Shown piece by piece: positions 1 through 7,250 of a stretch of DNA of 60,467 nt. The DNA comes from CAZSHX01 sp964606895 (GTDB lineage: Bacteria > Bacteroidota > Ignavibacteria > Kapaibacteriales > UBA2268): assembly GCA_964606895.1 (NCBI GenBank), contig CAZSHX010000020.1:1-60467 (forward strand), read 5' to 3'. Below the pieces are notes generated by a model, which saw only the letters and a list, made by a program, of their open reading frames with translations, ran no database searches and was not told the DNA's origin. The stretch's first letter is position 1; each line of letters starts with the position of its first letter. A program made the translations under genes and the position numbers.

Positions 1-458
1 TTAGAAACTCAACATTAAATATGAGAACATTGCAACTATGCAATGTTTTTAGGCTAAAAAACCATGCAACATTGCAATAAATGTATATTATGAAAACCAA
101 CTGAGTAAATTGCAACATTACGTGAAAGAACATCGAAATATCAGCCGCAACAATCAAAATTTGTAAATCCTGGAGTAAGTAATTTATAACCCATTTGAAA
201 ATTATTTTAACCAATCAAAATGACCTCATGAAATTTGGGCAAAAAATACTACTTCCACAAATCGTTTGTACGGGGCGATAATCGTTGCAGGCAGTGAAAT
301 CCATGGCAAATAATTTCAAGTTCCTCCTATGACCGTAATTACTCTTCAAAATATGTAGTCCATCAATTCTTTAAATTGAATCAGATCTTCTGTATAAATT
401 ATTTGCAATAAATGAACGAAGATTATGTCATTTTGATTTTAACAAAAAGAAACAAAAT
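1..458. other. non-coding stretch with TTGCA-rich short repeats
   Basis: No convincing gene was found. The first 120 bases carry several copies of a TTGCAACATTGCAA-like word, including an inverted repeat CATTGCA-acta-TGCAATG near 28-45, ATGCAACATTGCAAT near 63-77 and TTGCAACATTA near 110-120. The rest is AT-rich and unremarkable. The words sit upstream of an excisionase-type HTH gene and could be binding sites for it or part of a mobile-element end, but nothing in the sequence settles this. Confidence 0.4.
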
Positions 459-1553
459 ATGAGTTCAGTGTTCGTTGGTACAGTATCTGATTTTATAAAA
501 AACATGCTTGAGAATGAGTTTGCATCCAAAAGAAATGAAAGCTATTTGGTATTTACTCCTGAAACAATATTCTTCCAACTCGATGAAGAAATAAGGGCAA
601 AGAAAAATGAAGAAAAGCAAGTTTATATTGAGCTTGTTATTCGAAATTTTAATAGCCACCTTGCGGATTATTTAGGACAGGGAAAAGAACTCACTGATTT
701 AGTTAGCGACTTTCAATCAGAATTGATGAGATGGTCATTATATTGGCAGGGCGTTGCGGGCTATAAATTGACAAGAAAATATCCTGACTTCAAACTTGAC
801 ACAGAACATCTTTGGAAATTCTGCATTGAAGTTCTAAAACCAGCCAATGGAGTAAAGTTCTTAAAAAGAGAATACGGGAAAATAATAAAAATGTACAAAA
901 GGGAACAGCCACTTCTTGATTCAAAGAAAGATGAGATCCTAAAAATGATAAAGGATCTGGAGGCGATTCAGGAAAAAGGAACTGACGAAAAAATTGACTT
1001 TGCATCGTCAATCAATTTAGTCAAACCGATAGATCCGATAGAGCAGTTGGCTGAGTTATTGCAACAAAATGAAATTGTCAGAGATAAAGACCAATTCATC
1101 CAGACAATCAAAAACGGCACAGGGATCATCGAACTTACAGACGAAATATCGGTCGAGAAAGCCGGAATATTAGCCAAGGTTATATTGAATAGCAAAATCA
1201 TCACCAAGAAAGACTATATCGTTTTTAAGATAAAAACAGTGGAATATCAGCTCATGCAGATAATCAAAGCGGGAGAATATGAGTTAAATACAAACACGGC
1301 GGAATCCGAAGCATACAAGAAAACGATAGAGATAATGATCAGAAGTTCAAATGTTCGGAACTCAAACAGAGACGGAAAACAGGACGGGAAAGGTTTGCCA
1401 GAAATGCTTACAAGAAGAGAAACAGCCGAATATTTACAAGTTTCACTAACGACACTATGGGAATGGACAAGGAACAACAAAATCAAAAGCATAAAAATTG
1501 GGAACAAAGTCTTTTACAGCAAAGAAGAAATAACAAGATTTGTACAGAATTAA
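459..1553 (+). CDS. Protein with C-terminal excisionase-type helix-turn-helix
   Basis: The 364-residue product is predicted soluble, with no signal peptide. Residues about 1-310 match no family I recognise; they are charged and probably helical. The last ~50 residues (from LTRRETAEYLQVSLTTLWEW) have the classic excisionase/MerR-type winged HTH pattern: an R-x-E-A-A-x-Y-L-like helix, a recognition helix with LWEW, then a wing ending IGNKVFYSKEEI. Such domains occur in phage and conjugative-element excisionases and in mobile-element regulators of Bacteroidota, usually as a stand-alone ~70-90 residue protein, so the long N-terminal extension is unusual. The ATG at 459 follows an A-rich leader without a strong Shine-Dalgarno. 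No integrase or relaxase lies within the window, and repeats flank it on both sides. DNA binding is likely; the biological role is unknown. Confidence 0.7.
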   Translation: MSSVFVGTVSDFIKNMLENEFASKRNESYLVFTPETIFFQLDEEIRAKKNEEKQVYIELVIRNFNSHLADYLGQGKELTDLVSDFQSELMRWSLYWQGVAGYKLTRKYPDFKLDTEHLWKFCIEVLKPANGVKFLKREYGKIIKMYKREQPLLDSKKDEILKMIKDLEAIQEKGTDEKIDFASSINLVKPIDPIEQLAELLQQNEIVRDKDQFIQTIKNGTGIIELTDEISVEKAGILAKVILNSKIITKKDYIVFKIKTVEYQLMQIIKAGEYELNTNTAESEAYKKTIEIMIRSSNVRNSNRDGKQDGKGLPEMLTRRETAEYLQVSLTTLWEWTRNNKIKSIKIGNKVFYSKEEITRFVQN

Positions 1554-1659
1554 CTATTTTCTTAAATATCAATAGTGTCAGTAGAGATGGTAGTTAATTA
1601 TATTAGAAAATCTTGTAACATTTTTAAGTTCATGTCATTACAAATATTTTAATTTCCTC

Positions 1660-1756
1660 CGAAGGAGAGGGCGTAAGAATAGATTTAACCGGTTTGCCAA
1701 GTGGAGTTTATTTTGTGAGAGTGGGGGATAAAGTCGGGAAATTTGTGAAGATATAA
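1660..1756 (+). pseudogene. orphan T9SS C-terminal sorting-domain fragment
   Basis: Reading the plus strand to the TAA at 1754-1756 gives a tail ending LPSGVYFVRVGDKVGKFVKI, nearly identical to the ends of the T9SS cargo genes at 9.2-10.4 kb and 59.0-60.4 kb. There is no start codon or preceding secreted domain, so this is a leftover 3' end. Just upstream, CTCC-gaa-GGAG resembles the palindromes found at the equivalent place in the intact genes. It probably arose by deletion or recombination between sorting-domain-coding repeats, perhaps when the neighbouring HTH gene arrived. Confidence 0.75.
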
Positions 1757-1772
1757 TTTTATTACTCTATTT

Positions 1773-2012
1773 TCATAGCAATAATTAATAATTTAATTCG
1801 TTTATTACTTTTGAACTCGTTCATTGATAGTTAGTCAACCTCACCCTGACCCTCTCCATGCTTGGGGAGGGCGGTAAGAATTGCATCTTTGCATCTTTTT
1901 GCATTCAAAGATGCAATTGAAAAAAAATCGTTATTTGAAATGATATCAATGGTTTAGCAAATATTTCATTGCATCTTCTGCATAATTATTTTGATGATGC
2001 AATGCAATTTTT
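1773..2012 (+). repeat. dispersed repeat family A, copy 1
   Basis: A ~240-bp unit begins with ATAGCAATAA, continues through a TTCGTTTATT-type block and an AACCTCACCC block, then has a hairpin arm TTGCATCTTTGCATC with its partner AAAGATGCAAT, a core CGTTATTTGAAATGATATC, and a right end GATGATGCAATGCAA. The same order appears at 10867-11100 and, reversed, at 37687-37940. The outer GCAT-rich ends are partly inverted, as in MITE-like elements. No coding capacity was seen. Confidence 0.75.
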
Positions 2013-2031
2013 GTAATAAAGGAGAAACCGA

Positions 2032-2201
2032 TTTCGCGTAGCGAAATAATATTTGTAACTGCGAAATACACCTTTGCCTTTCTATCACGTAGTGATAGCA
2101 TATAAATCGAAAAATTTCCGTCAATTTTATATTTAACCCCAATGGGGTTAAGAAATCTTGGGAGGTATGATTTGTTACAAATATTGATTCCCGATGGGAA
2201 T
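2032..2201. repeat. repeat family B: ladder of four perfect hairpins
   Basis: Four perfect inverted repeats with 3-base loops are evenly spaced: TTTCGC-gta-GCGAAA (2032-2046), CTATCAC-gta-GTGATAG (2082-2098), TTAACCCC-aat-GGGGTTAA (2133-2151) and ATTCCC-gat-GGGAAT (2187-2201). Centres are 51-52 bases apart. AATATTTGTAAC (2048-2059) is the exact reverse complement of GTTACAAATATT (2174-2185), so the whole ladder can also fold on itself. A shorter relative lies at 11290-11385. Confidence 0.75.
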
Positions 2202-2223
2202 AAGAAGAATGAAAAACTACCCA

Positions 2224-2310
2224 AATTGCATCTTTGCATCTATTTGCAATCAATGATGCAACGGCATAAAATTCGTTATTTGAAATAATATCAATAGGTT
2301 AGATTGGAAT
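2224..2310 (+). repeat. repeat family A, partial copy 2
   Basis: This keeps the left hairpin (TTGCATCTTTGCATC, then a degenerate GATGCAA) and the core (CGTTATTTGAAATAATATC followed by AATAGGTTAGA). The AT-rich left part of the full unit is missing and the right end is degenerate. It follows directly after the hairpin ladder. Confidence 0.65.
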
Positions 2311-2345
2311 TACATGACATCTTTTCTAAAAATAAAAACATGAAA

Positions 2346-2969
2346 TTAGGAAAATGATTTTATTTTTTCATACTCTTCAGGTTTATTCATATTCAGAAAA
2401 GTATCGGGGATGTATTCCGAAAATTCTGTTTCAATGCTGATTATTGTGCTATCAGCTGAATTTACTAATTGATGGACTTTGCACTTTCTTTTCGTCTGAT
2501 TATTATCGCGTGTTTCTTCATCTATTGAATTTGAAATCAGATTCTCAATTATCGGCAGGCATGCTCTGCTGTACATACCGCAAAGTTGCTGAAGAAAGCC
2601 GTCGGCAAAGGGAACTTTTATCAATCTCTCGCTTGGATAATCAACAATGAACTGAATTGTCCCTGTGTTGATTAAAGGTATATCACAAGAAATAATGAAA
2701 TTCGATGCAGTTTTGCTATGAATCAATCCTGAATGAATACCTGCAAGCGGTCCGACATTTTTGTAAATATCAGTAAAAACAGGCAAACCAAGAAAATGGT
2801 AGATTTCAGGTTCATTAGTAATAATCGTTACTTCATGGAAAATTGATTTTGCAAGATTTACTAATCTTTCAATAATAGTTTCGTTGCCAAATTTCAGAAA
2901 GGATTTATTTTCACCCATTCGTGTGCTTTTGCCGCCGGACAATATGATGCAGGTTATATCGCTATACAT
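2346..2969 (-). CDS. mobA: MobA, molybdenum cofactor guanylyltransferase
   Basis: The enzyme transfers GMP from GTP onto molybdopterin-bound molybdenum, giving the bis-MGD precursor used by DMSO-reductase-type enzymes; it is cytosolic. The N-terminal signature ILSGGKSTRMGENKSFL (residues ~9-25) is the GTP-binding loop of the family, and SCDIPLIN fits the conserved metal-binding aspartate region. The length of 207 residues is normal. The ATG lies 16 bases inside the end of moeA, so the two are translationally coupled, and this is the last gene of the Moco operon. Its presence predicts at least one MGD-dependent oxidoreductase in the genome, none of which is in this window. Confidence 0.9.
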   Translation of the reverse strand: MYSDITCIILSGGKSTRMGENKSFLKFGNETIIERLVNLAKSIFHEVTIITNEPEIYHFLGLPVFTDIYKNVGPLAGIHSGLIHSKTASNFIISCDIPLINTGTIQFIVDYPSERLIKVPFADGFLQQLCGMYSRACLPIIENLISNSIDEETRDNNQTKRKCKVHQLVNSADSTIISIETEFSEYIPDTFLNMNKPEEYEKIKSFS

Positions 2970-4156
2970 TCGACGATTTCTCCAATTGATTTCTTTTGTT
3001 CATTTTCGTTAAAAACAACAAGACAGTTTGCAAGCGACATATCGAATAAATTTCCCGAATTTTGAGAGAAGTTGATTGAAACGGAAACAATTGATTGATT
3101 TATTTCAAATTTTCCGAGTAAGAAATGCCGTTTTGTATCTTTTTTCAAAATATCATTTGACAAAACTGCAGTGAAATTACCGGATTTCAAATTGAATATT
3201 TTGATTATTAATGGTTTAATGAATATCTCAAAACCAACAAAAGAAGATAGTGGATTTCCGGGTAATCCAAAAATGAACTTCCGATTCTCGAATATACCGA
3301 ATAGAATTGGTTTCCCGGGTTTGATATTCGATTTCCAGAAAACAATGCGTACTCCAAGTTCTTCCCAGATATCTTTTATCAAATCATATTTCCCAACCGA
3401 AACACCGCCGGTAGTGATAATAATCGGAGAATCATTTTCCAGTAAGTCCTTGAATTTATTTTTAATCGCTTTAACATCATCTGATAAAATTCCTTCAAAG
3501 ACAGGATTCAATTGATTTTTCCGAGATTGTGCCAAAAGGCTGTAAATGTTCGAAGCTCGAATTTTATCTCCATCAGGTCTGGTTCCGATGTCAACCAGTT
3601 CATCACCCGTTGATAACAATGAAGTTTTAAATTTTTTGAAAACATTTATATACTCACAGCCGAATGAAGCAAGAACCGGAATATGCTTATTGGTTAGAAT
3701 CCGGTATTTTGGGATAGCAATTGTATCTTTTTTAAAATCCCGCCCTTTTAAGCGAATATTTGCTCCCGATTTAAAGCTTTTTTCATTTGTTAAAATAACA
3801 TGATTTCCATCAATTCGAACATCTTCAAGTGGAATAACGGTATTGCAGGAAGCCGGGATTTTACTTCCGGTAGTAATTATAATTGTCTGATGTTCATTGA
3901 TTTCAATTTCCCGGAAATTTCCTGCACTGATTTCTACGGCAATTTCCCATGTTTTGATATTCGGATTAATATTGATTGCATAACCATCCATTGCTGAATT
4001 ATCGAAAGGTGGTAAATCCAAATCAGAATAAATATCCTCTGCTAAAACTCTGCCATCCGATTCTAAGAAATAAACAGATTCGGATTCGGTTGGAATTAAT
4101 CCGGAAAAGTCAAGAATTGAATTCAGGGCATCATTATAACTTAATAACTCATTCAC
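2954..4156 (-). CDS. moeA: MoeA, molybdopterin molybdenumtransferase
   Basis: MoeA inserts molybdate into adenylylated molybdopterin to form active Moco. Family signatures seen are DNSAMDGYAI near residue 52, the TGDEL motif, the nucleotide/cofactor-binding TTGGVSVGKYD, and GLPGNPLSS in the C-terminal half, followed by the beta-rich C-terminal domain. The length of 400 residues is typical. The start codon overlaps the end of the upstream MOSC gene by eight bases, and the stop overlaps mobA. No MogA homologue, which supplies the adenylylated substrate, is visible in this window. Confidence 0.93.
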   Translation of the reverse strand: MNELLSYNDALNSILDFSGLIPTESESVYFLESDGRVLAEDIYSDLDLPPFDNSAMDGYAININPNIKTWEIAVEISAGNFREIEINEHQTIIITTGSKIPASCNTVIPLEDVRIDGNHVILTNEKSFKSGANIRLKGRDFKKDTIAIPKYRILTNKHIPVLASFGCEYINVFKKFKTSLLSTGDELVDIGTRPDGDKIRASNIYSLLAQSRKNQLNPVFEGILSDDVKAIKNKFKDLLENDSPIIITTGGVSVGKYDLIKDIWEELGVRIVFWKSNIKPGKPILFGIFENRKFIFGLPGNPLSSFVGFEIFIKPLIIKIFNLKSGNFTAVLSNDILKKDTKRHFLLGKFEINQSIVSVSINFSQNSGNLFDMSLANCLVVFNENEQKKSIGEIVECIAI

Positions 4157-4598
4157 TTATAACCTCAATCGAGTCGTTAATTCTAATCTCACCACCGGTT
4201 ATAACCTTAGCAAAAATTCCTTCCTTTGGCATAACACAATCTCCGGCTATTTGGAAAATTGAACAACGGGTGTGACACTCCTTGCCGATTTGAGTTATTT
4301 CCAATTCGCAAGTGTCACCAATTTTTAGTTTAGTACCGATGCTGATTTCAGGCAGATTCAGAAATTCAGTAGTCAGGTTTTCTGCAAAAATTCCGGGTTG
4401 AAGATTGGGTAATCCTTTTAATTTCATCTTATCAATGCTTTCCAGAGCAAGAAGTGAAATTTGCCTGTGCCAGTCGCCTGCATGAGCATCGCCTTCAATA
4501 CCAAAATTTTCAATCAATATTGCTGAATCAATATTTGATTTGGGAATCCCCTTTTTTTGGCTGATTGAAATTGCGACTATTCTGCCTGTCTTGTTCAT
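4149..4598 (-). CDS. MOSC domain protein
   Basis: This 149-residue protein consists essentially of one MOSC (Moco sulfurase C-terminal) domain: N-terminal IVAISISQKKGIPK, then IENFGIEGDAHAG and a single conserved cysteine in the segment GKECHTRCSIF. Stand-alone MOSC proteins are thought to bind sulfur or Moco and are often encoded with moaC, mogA or moeA. Here it sits between moaC (ATGA overlap at 4595-4598) and moeA. It may act in Moco maturation or sulfuration, but the exact reaction is not known for the small family members. Confidence 0.85.
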   Translation of the reverse strand: MNKTGRIVAISISQKKGIPKSNIDSAILIENFGIEGDAHAGDWHRQISLLALESIDKMKLKGLPNLQPGIFAENLTTEFLNLPEISIGTKLKIGDTCELEITQIGKECHTRCSIFQIAGDCVMPKEGIFAKVITGGEIRINDSIEVISE

Positions 4599-5077
4599 TT
4601 GCCTGCCTTGATATAGTCTCCGCTTTTTCCGCCTGTTTTGCTTATTAATTCAATATTGGTGATTCGTATTGATTTATCAATTGCTTTACACATATCGTAA
4701 ATAACAAGTCCTGCAACCGAAACAGCAGTTAGAGCCTCCATTTCAATTCCGGTTTGTGAACCGGTTTTAGCAGAAGAAGTTATTTCAATTGATTTATCCG
4801 TTTCATTGAGTAAAAAATTAATGTCCAAATGTGAGATAAAAATATTGTGGCAAAGAGGTATCAGCTCGCTTGTTCGCTTAGCCGCTTGTATGCCGCCGAT
4901 TTTGGCAACTGTAAGGACATCACCTTTAGCATTTTGATTGTTTTTTACAGCTAAAAATGCCGATTCATTCAAAAAAACTACACAGCGGGCTGAAGCAGTC
5001 CTCAAATTTGATTCTTTGCCTGATACATCAACCATTTTGGCTTTTCCACTGCTGTCGGTATGAGATAATTCTGTCAT
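4595..5077 (-). CDS. moaC: MoaC, cyclic pyranopterin monophosphate synthase
   Basis: MoaC converts the 3',8-cyclo-GTP made by MoaA into cyclic pyranopterin monophosphate. The signatures are clear: HTDSSGKAKMVDVSGK at the N-terminus, the PLCHNIFISHLDI segment, and GIEMEALTAVSVAGLVIYDM with the conserved glutamates and KAIDK. The length of 160 residues is typical. The gene is 5 bases downstream of moaA and overlaps the MOSC gene by 4 bases. No MoaD/MoaE (molybdopterin synthase) genes are in the window, so they must be elsewhere. Confidence 0.95.
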   Translation of the reverse strand: MTELSHTDSSGKAKMVDVSGKESNLRTASARCVVFLNESAFLAVKNNQNAKGDVLTVAKIGGIQAAKRTSELIPLCHNIFISHLDINFLLNETDKSIEITSSAKTGSQTGIEMEALTAVSVAGLVIYDMCKAIDKSIRITNIELISKTGGKSGDYIKAGK

Positions 5078-5082
5078 TTTTT

Positions 5083-6081
5083 TTATCCGCCTATAGAAAT
5101 CATTTGATTGTTTTTTAATTTAACTAATTCATCAATTCCGGGATGAAACTCGGATTTGAACAAAAGATGATCTTGAATTCTGATTCCAATAACATTATTG
5201 TCTTCGCCTTTTCTGATTAATGATTTTAAGTCCAACTCATAGGTAGTACTCGAAAATAAACAAAGTTTCAACTTGCCGTCGGCAGTAATTCTAATTCTGT
5301 TGCATGAATGGCAAAAATGTTCTGACATTGAGCTTATAAAACTTACTTTACCATTTGAACCAACAATTTGATAATCGCGGGTCACAGATGAAGTTTTGTT
5401 TTCTAATTCCGTTAGTTGGAATATTGTTTCGATAATCTTCTTTATCTCAATAAATGAAATGAATTTTGATTTATCGTATTCATTATTGGAAAAGGGCATA
5501 TATTCAATAAATCTGACGTTGACGTTCTTTTCTACTGCAAATTGAACAAAATCATTAATTTCATTATCATTCAAACCATTAATAATAACAGTATTTATCT
5601 TGATGTTTTTCAGTTCGATTTCAATGGCTTTGTTGATTGTTGACAGGGTTTCAGACAAGCGATTTGTACCCGTCATGATAATATTCTTTTCTGGATTCAA
5701 AGAATCCAGACTTATGTTGATTCTGTCCAATCCCTTTGAAATAAAATCCTCGATATTTCCATTGAATAGTGTTCCATTGGTTGTGGCTGAAAGTTCAAAA
5801 GGTGCTTCCTTTTTGAGATTTCCCAAAATCTCAATCAATTGTCCGATATTTTTTCGTGCAAATGGTTCACCACCTGTTAGGCGTACTTTAGTAAATTCAA
5901 AATGCTGTACAAAAATTCTAACAATCCTCTGAATTTCTTCGAAAGTTAGTAGATTTTCCTTTTCTAATTTATAGTAATTGTTTGAACTCGGATTGCAATA
6001 AACACAATGAAGGTTGCATTTATCTGTAAGAGAAAACCGAAGGTAGTTATGTGTGCGATTAAATTTATCGGTTAATTTCAT
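5083..6081 (-). CDS. moaA: MoaA, GTP 3',8-cyclase (radical SAM)
   Basis: MoaA uses two [4Fe-4S] clusters and S-adenosylmethionine to cyclise GTP in the first step of Moco synthesis. The radical SAM motif CxxxCxxC is at C22, C26 and C29 (DKCNLHCVYCNP), followed by LTGGEPF. The second, C-terminal cluster ligands are in HFCHSCNRIRITADGKLKLC. The protein ends in Gly-Gly, the C-terminal tail known to be required in this family. The length of 332 residues is typical. It begins right after the chromate-transporter-like gene, in the same operon. Confidence 0.96.
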   Translation of the reverse strand: MKLTDKFNRTHNYLRFSLTDKCNLHCVYCNPSSNNYYKLEKENLLTFEEIQRIVRIFVQHFEFTKVRLTGGEPFARKNIGQLIEILGNLKKEAPFELSATTNGTLFNGNIEDFISKGLDRINISLDSLNPEKNIIMTGTNRLSETLSTINKAIEIELKNIKINTVIINGLNDNEINDFVQFAVEKNVNVRFIEYMPFSNNEYDKSKFISFIEIKKIIETIFQLTELENKTSSVTRDYQIVGSNGKVSFISSMSEHFCHSCNRIRITADGKLKLCLFSSTTYELDLKSLIRKGEDNNVIGIRIQDHLLFKSEFHPGIDELVKLKNNQMISIGG

Positions 6082-6082
6082 G

Positions 6083-6598
6083 TTATAAAAGCATTAGAGC
6101 TAAAACAGCCGAGACAATAATTATGAAAACAGGCTGAACCTTCAGGAAAACAAGTAGTCCGCCAAGGATAAGAAAAATTACATATTTGTAGTCAAAACTT
6201 CCTTTGAAAAGATACTGAGCCATAATCACCATAATCATTCCTATAATGGCGTACTTGACTCCTTTGAAAGCACGGACAACATATTCATTTTTTTCAAAAT
6301 GGTTTAAAGTATAATAAACGATAATAATGAGTCCTGCCGGAAAAATCATATTTCCAAGATTTGCGGCTATTGCACCCAAAATCCCGCCGGCTTTATAACC
6401 TGTGTAAGTCGCAAATTTAATCGAAATTGCTCCTGGGAAGAACTCCACAATGCCCAGAACCTTCATGAATTCATCCGGAGTGAGCCAATGATTATTTTTG
6501 ACTACTTCATTTTCAATTACTGGAATAAGAGAGTAAGCCCCACCGAAAGAGAGCATCCCGACTTTAAGAAATGACAGGAATAAATTCCAGATATGCAT
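6083..6598 (-). CDS. Half-size chromate transporter family (CHR) protein
   Basis: A 171-residue membrane protein with about five hydrophobic segments and the CHR signature: LSFGGAYSLIPVIENEVV, then a proline-rich EFFPGAISIKFATYTGYK. Single-domain CHR proteins usually come as a tandem pair forming one transporter, but only one half is found here and none elsewhere in the window. It overlaps the preceding gene by one base and is 1 base from moaA, so it is cotranscribed with Moco synthesis genes. A role in moving an oxyanion (chromate, molybdate or sulfate) is plausible from context only; the family's proven substrate is chromate. Confidence 0.85.
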   Translation of the reverse strand: MHIWNLFLSFLKVGMLSFGGAYSLIPVIENEVVKNNHWLTPDEFMKVLGIVEFFPGAISIKFATYTGYKAGGILGAIAANLGNMIFPAGLIIIVYYTLNHFEKNEYVVRAFKGVKYAIIGMIMVIMAQYLFKGSFDYKYVIFLILGGLLVFLKVQPVFIIIVSAVLALMLL

Positions 6599-6915
6599 TA
6601 TTTCTTATCTTCCAAAATATCATCCACCCAGCTCAATGCCGCCATAGTCGAGGGCAAACCAATAGTTGGCAAAGCAAGAAGAACTGCATGTCTCATCTCC
6701 TCCGGTTTGCAACCGGTTTTAAGAGCTTTTCTTGCATGGGAATGAACGGCTCCCTCAAGTCTTGCACCTGTTGATATGGCAAGTTTAATTAATGCTCTGG
6801 TTTTGTCGTCCAGCGGTCCGGCATTATGAACGGCATCGCCCATTTGTTCGTAAGCGGAAGCAACTTCCGGAAATTCAGCATGAAACCGCTGGTAGCGTTT
6901 TGGTATTCCTGACAT
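6598..6915 (-). CDS. Carboxymuconolactone decarboxylase (AhpD-like) family protein
   Basis: I chose the ATG at 6915 (MSGIPKRYQRF), 8 bases after an AGGAGA site; any longer reading runs through the leader RNA terminator. The 105-residue product has the CMD helical fold pattern: DKTRALIKLAISTGARLEGAVHSHARKAL, then GCKPEEMRHAVLLALPTIG. The CxxC pair of true AhpD peroxidase partners is absent: the usual cysteine positions read GAVHSHA. It may therefore be a non-redox CMD protein. It is the first gene of the Moco operon and overlaps the transporter gene by one base. Its function is not known from the sequence. Confidence 0.8.
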   Translation of the reverse strand: MSGIPKRYQRFHAEFPEVASAYEQMGDAVHNAGPLDDKTRALIKLAISTGARLEGAVHSHARKALKTGCKPEEMRHAVLLALPTIGLPSTMAALSWVDDILEDKK

Positions 6916-6941
6916 TTTTCCAATCTCCTGAAAATCAATAT

Positions 6942-6975
6942 AAAAAAAAGACCCCATCGAACAAACGACGGGGTC
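6942..6975 (-). terminator. intrinsic terminator in Moco operon leader
   Basis: On the minus strand GACCCCGTCG-tttgtt-CGATGGGGTC forms a 10-bp hairpin followed by an uninterrupted run of eight U. It lies upstream of the first gene of the operon, so it can act as an attenuator rather than an end-of-gene terminator. Confidence 0.85.
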
Positions 6976-7100
6976 AGAAAATAATTCCTTACCTGTATTT
7001 TGTTCTCCTTTGCAAACGGCAGGCGGCACTGTTTCCGGCGGCACCCTATCGGTTGCTGAATCATATCACTAACGACTTAGACAAAGCAACTCGGAGAAAA
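6976..7100 (-). ncRNA. structured leader RNA of the Moco operon (candidate riboswitch)
   Basis: The minus-strand transcript can close a basal stem TTCTCC-gag-TTGC (7098-7086) with GCAA-a-GGAGAA (7013-7003). Inside lies a GC-rich segment unlike the AT-rich surroundings, with GCAACCGATAGGGTGCCGCC and a repeated GTGCCGCC word (about 7020-7065). The intrinsic terminator follows directly. A ligand-sensing leader with an attenuator in front of moaA-type genes recalls the Moco riboswitch class. The CAACC...GGTGC words also recall part of SAM-I, but that class's other landmarks are missing. The class is unassigned. Confidence 0.55.
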
Positions 7101-7250
7101 TATTTATTTAAAAATTTTTAATGTCAAAGGCTAATTAAAAAGCAATCCAAATAAGAATGAACAAAATTACACAATTTTAAGGAATTTCACAAACAAAACA
7201 GGAACATAATTAATACAGATATTGCATCTAATATATCCCATCAAAATTTA

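Noticed and set aside
2032..2201. CRISPR-like array
   Set aside because: Spacing is regular, but the hairpins differ from each other in sequence, so there is no repeated unit, and no cas genes are near.
1946..2253. Two ~95-codon open frames on the minus strand
   Set aside because: Both lie inside repeat families A and B; no ribosome binding site and no domain.
6916..7044. 43-codon upstream extension of the CMD-like gene
   Set aside because: It would translate through the leader stem and the terminator; AGGAGA before the ATG at 6915 decides the start.
6976..7100. SAM-I riboswitch
   Set aside because: CAACC and GGTGC words are present, but the AGAG...GAUAAGA-type P1/P2 landmarks and the AAAUCC segment are missing.
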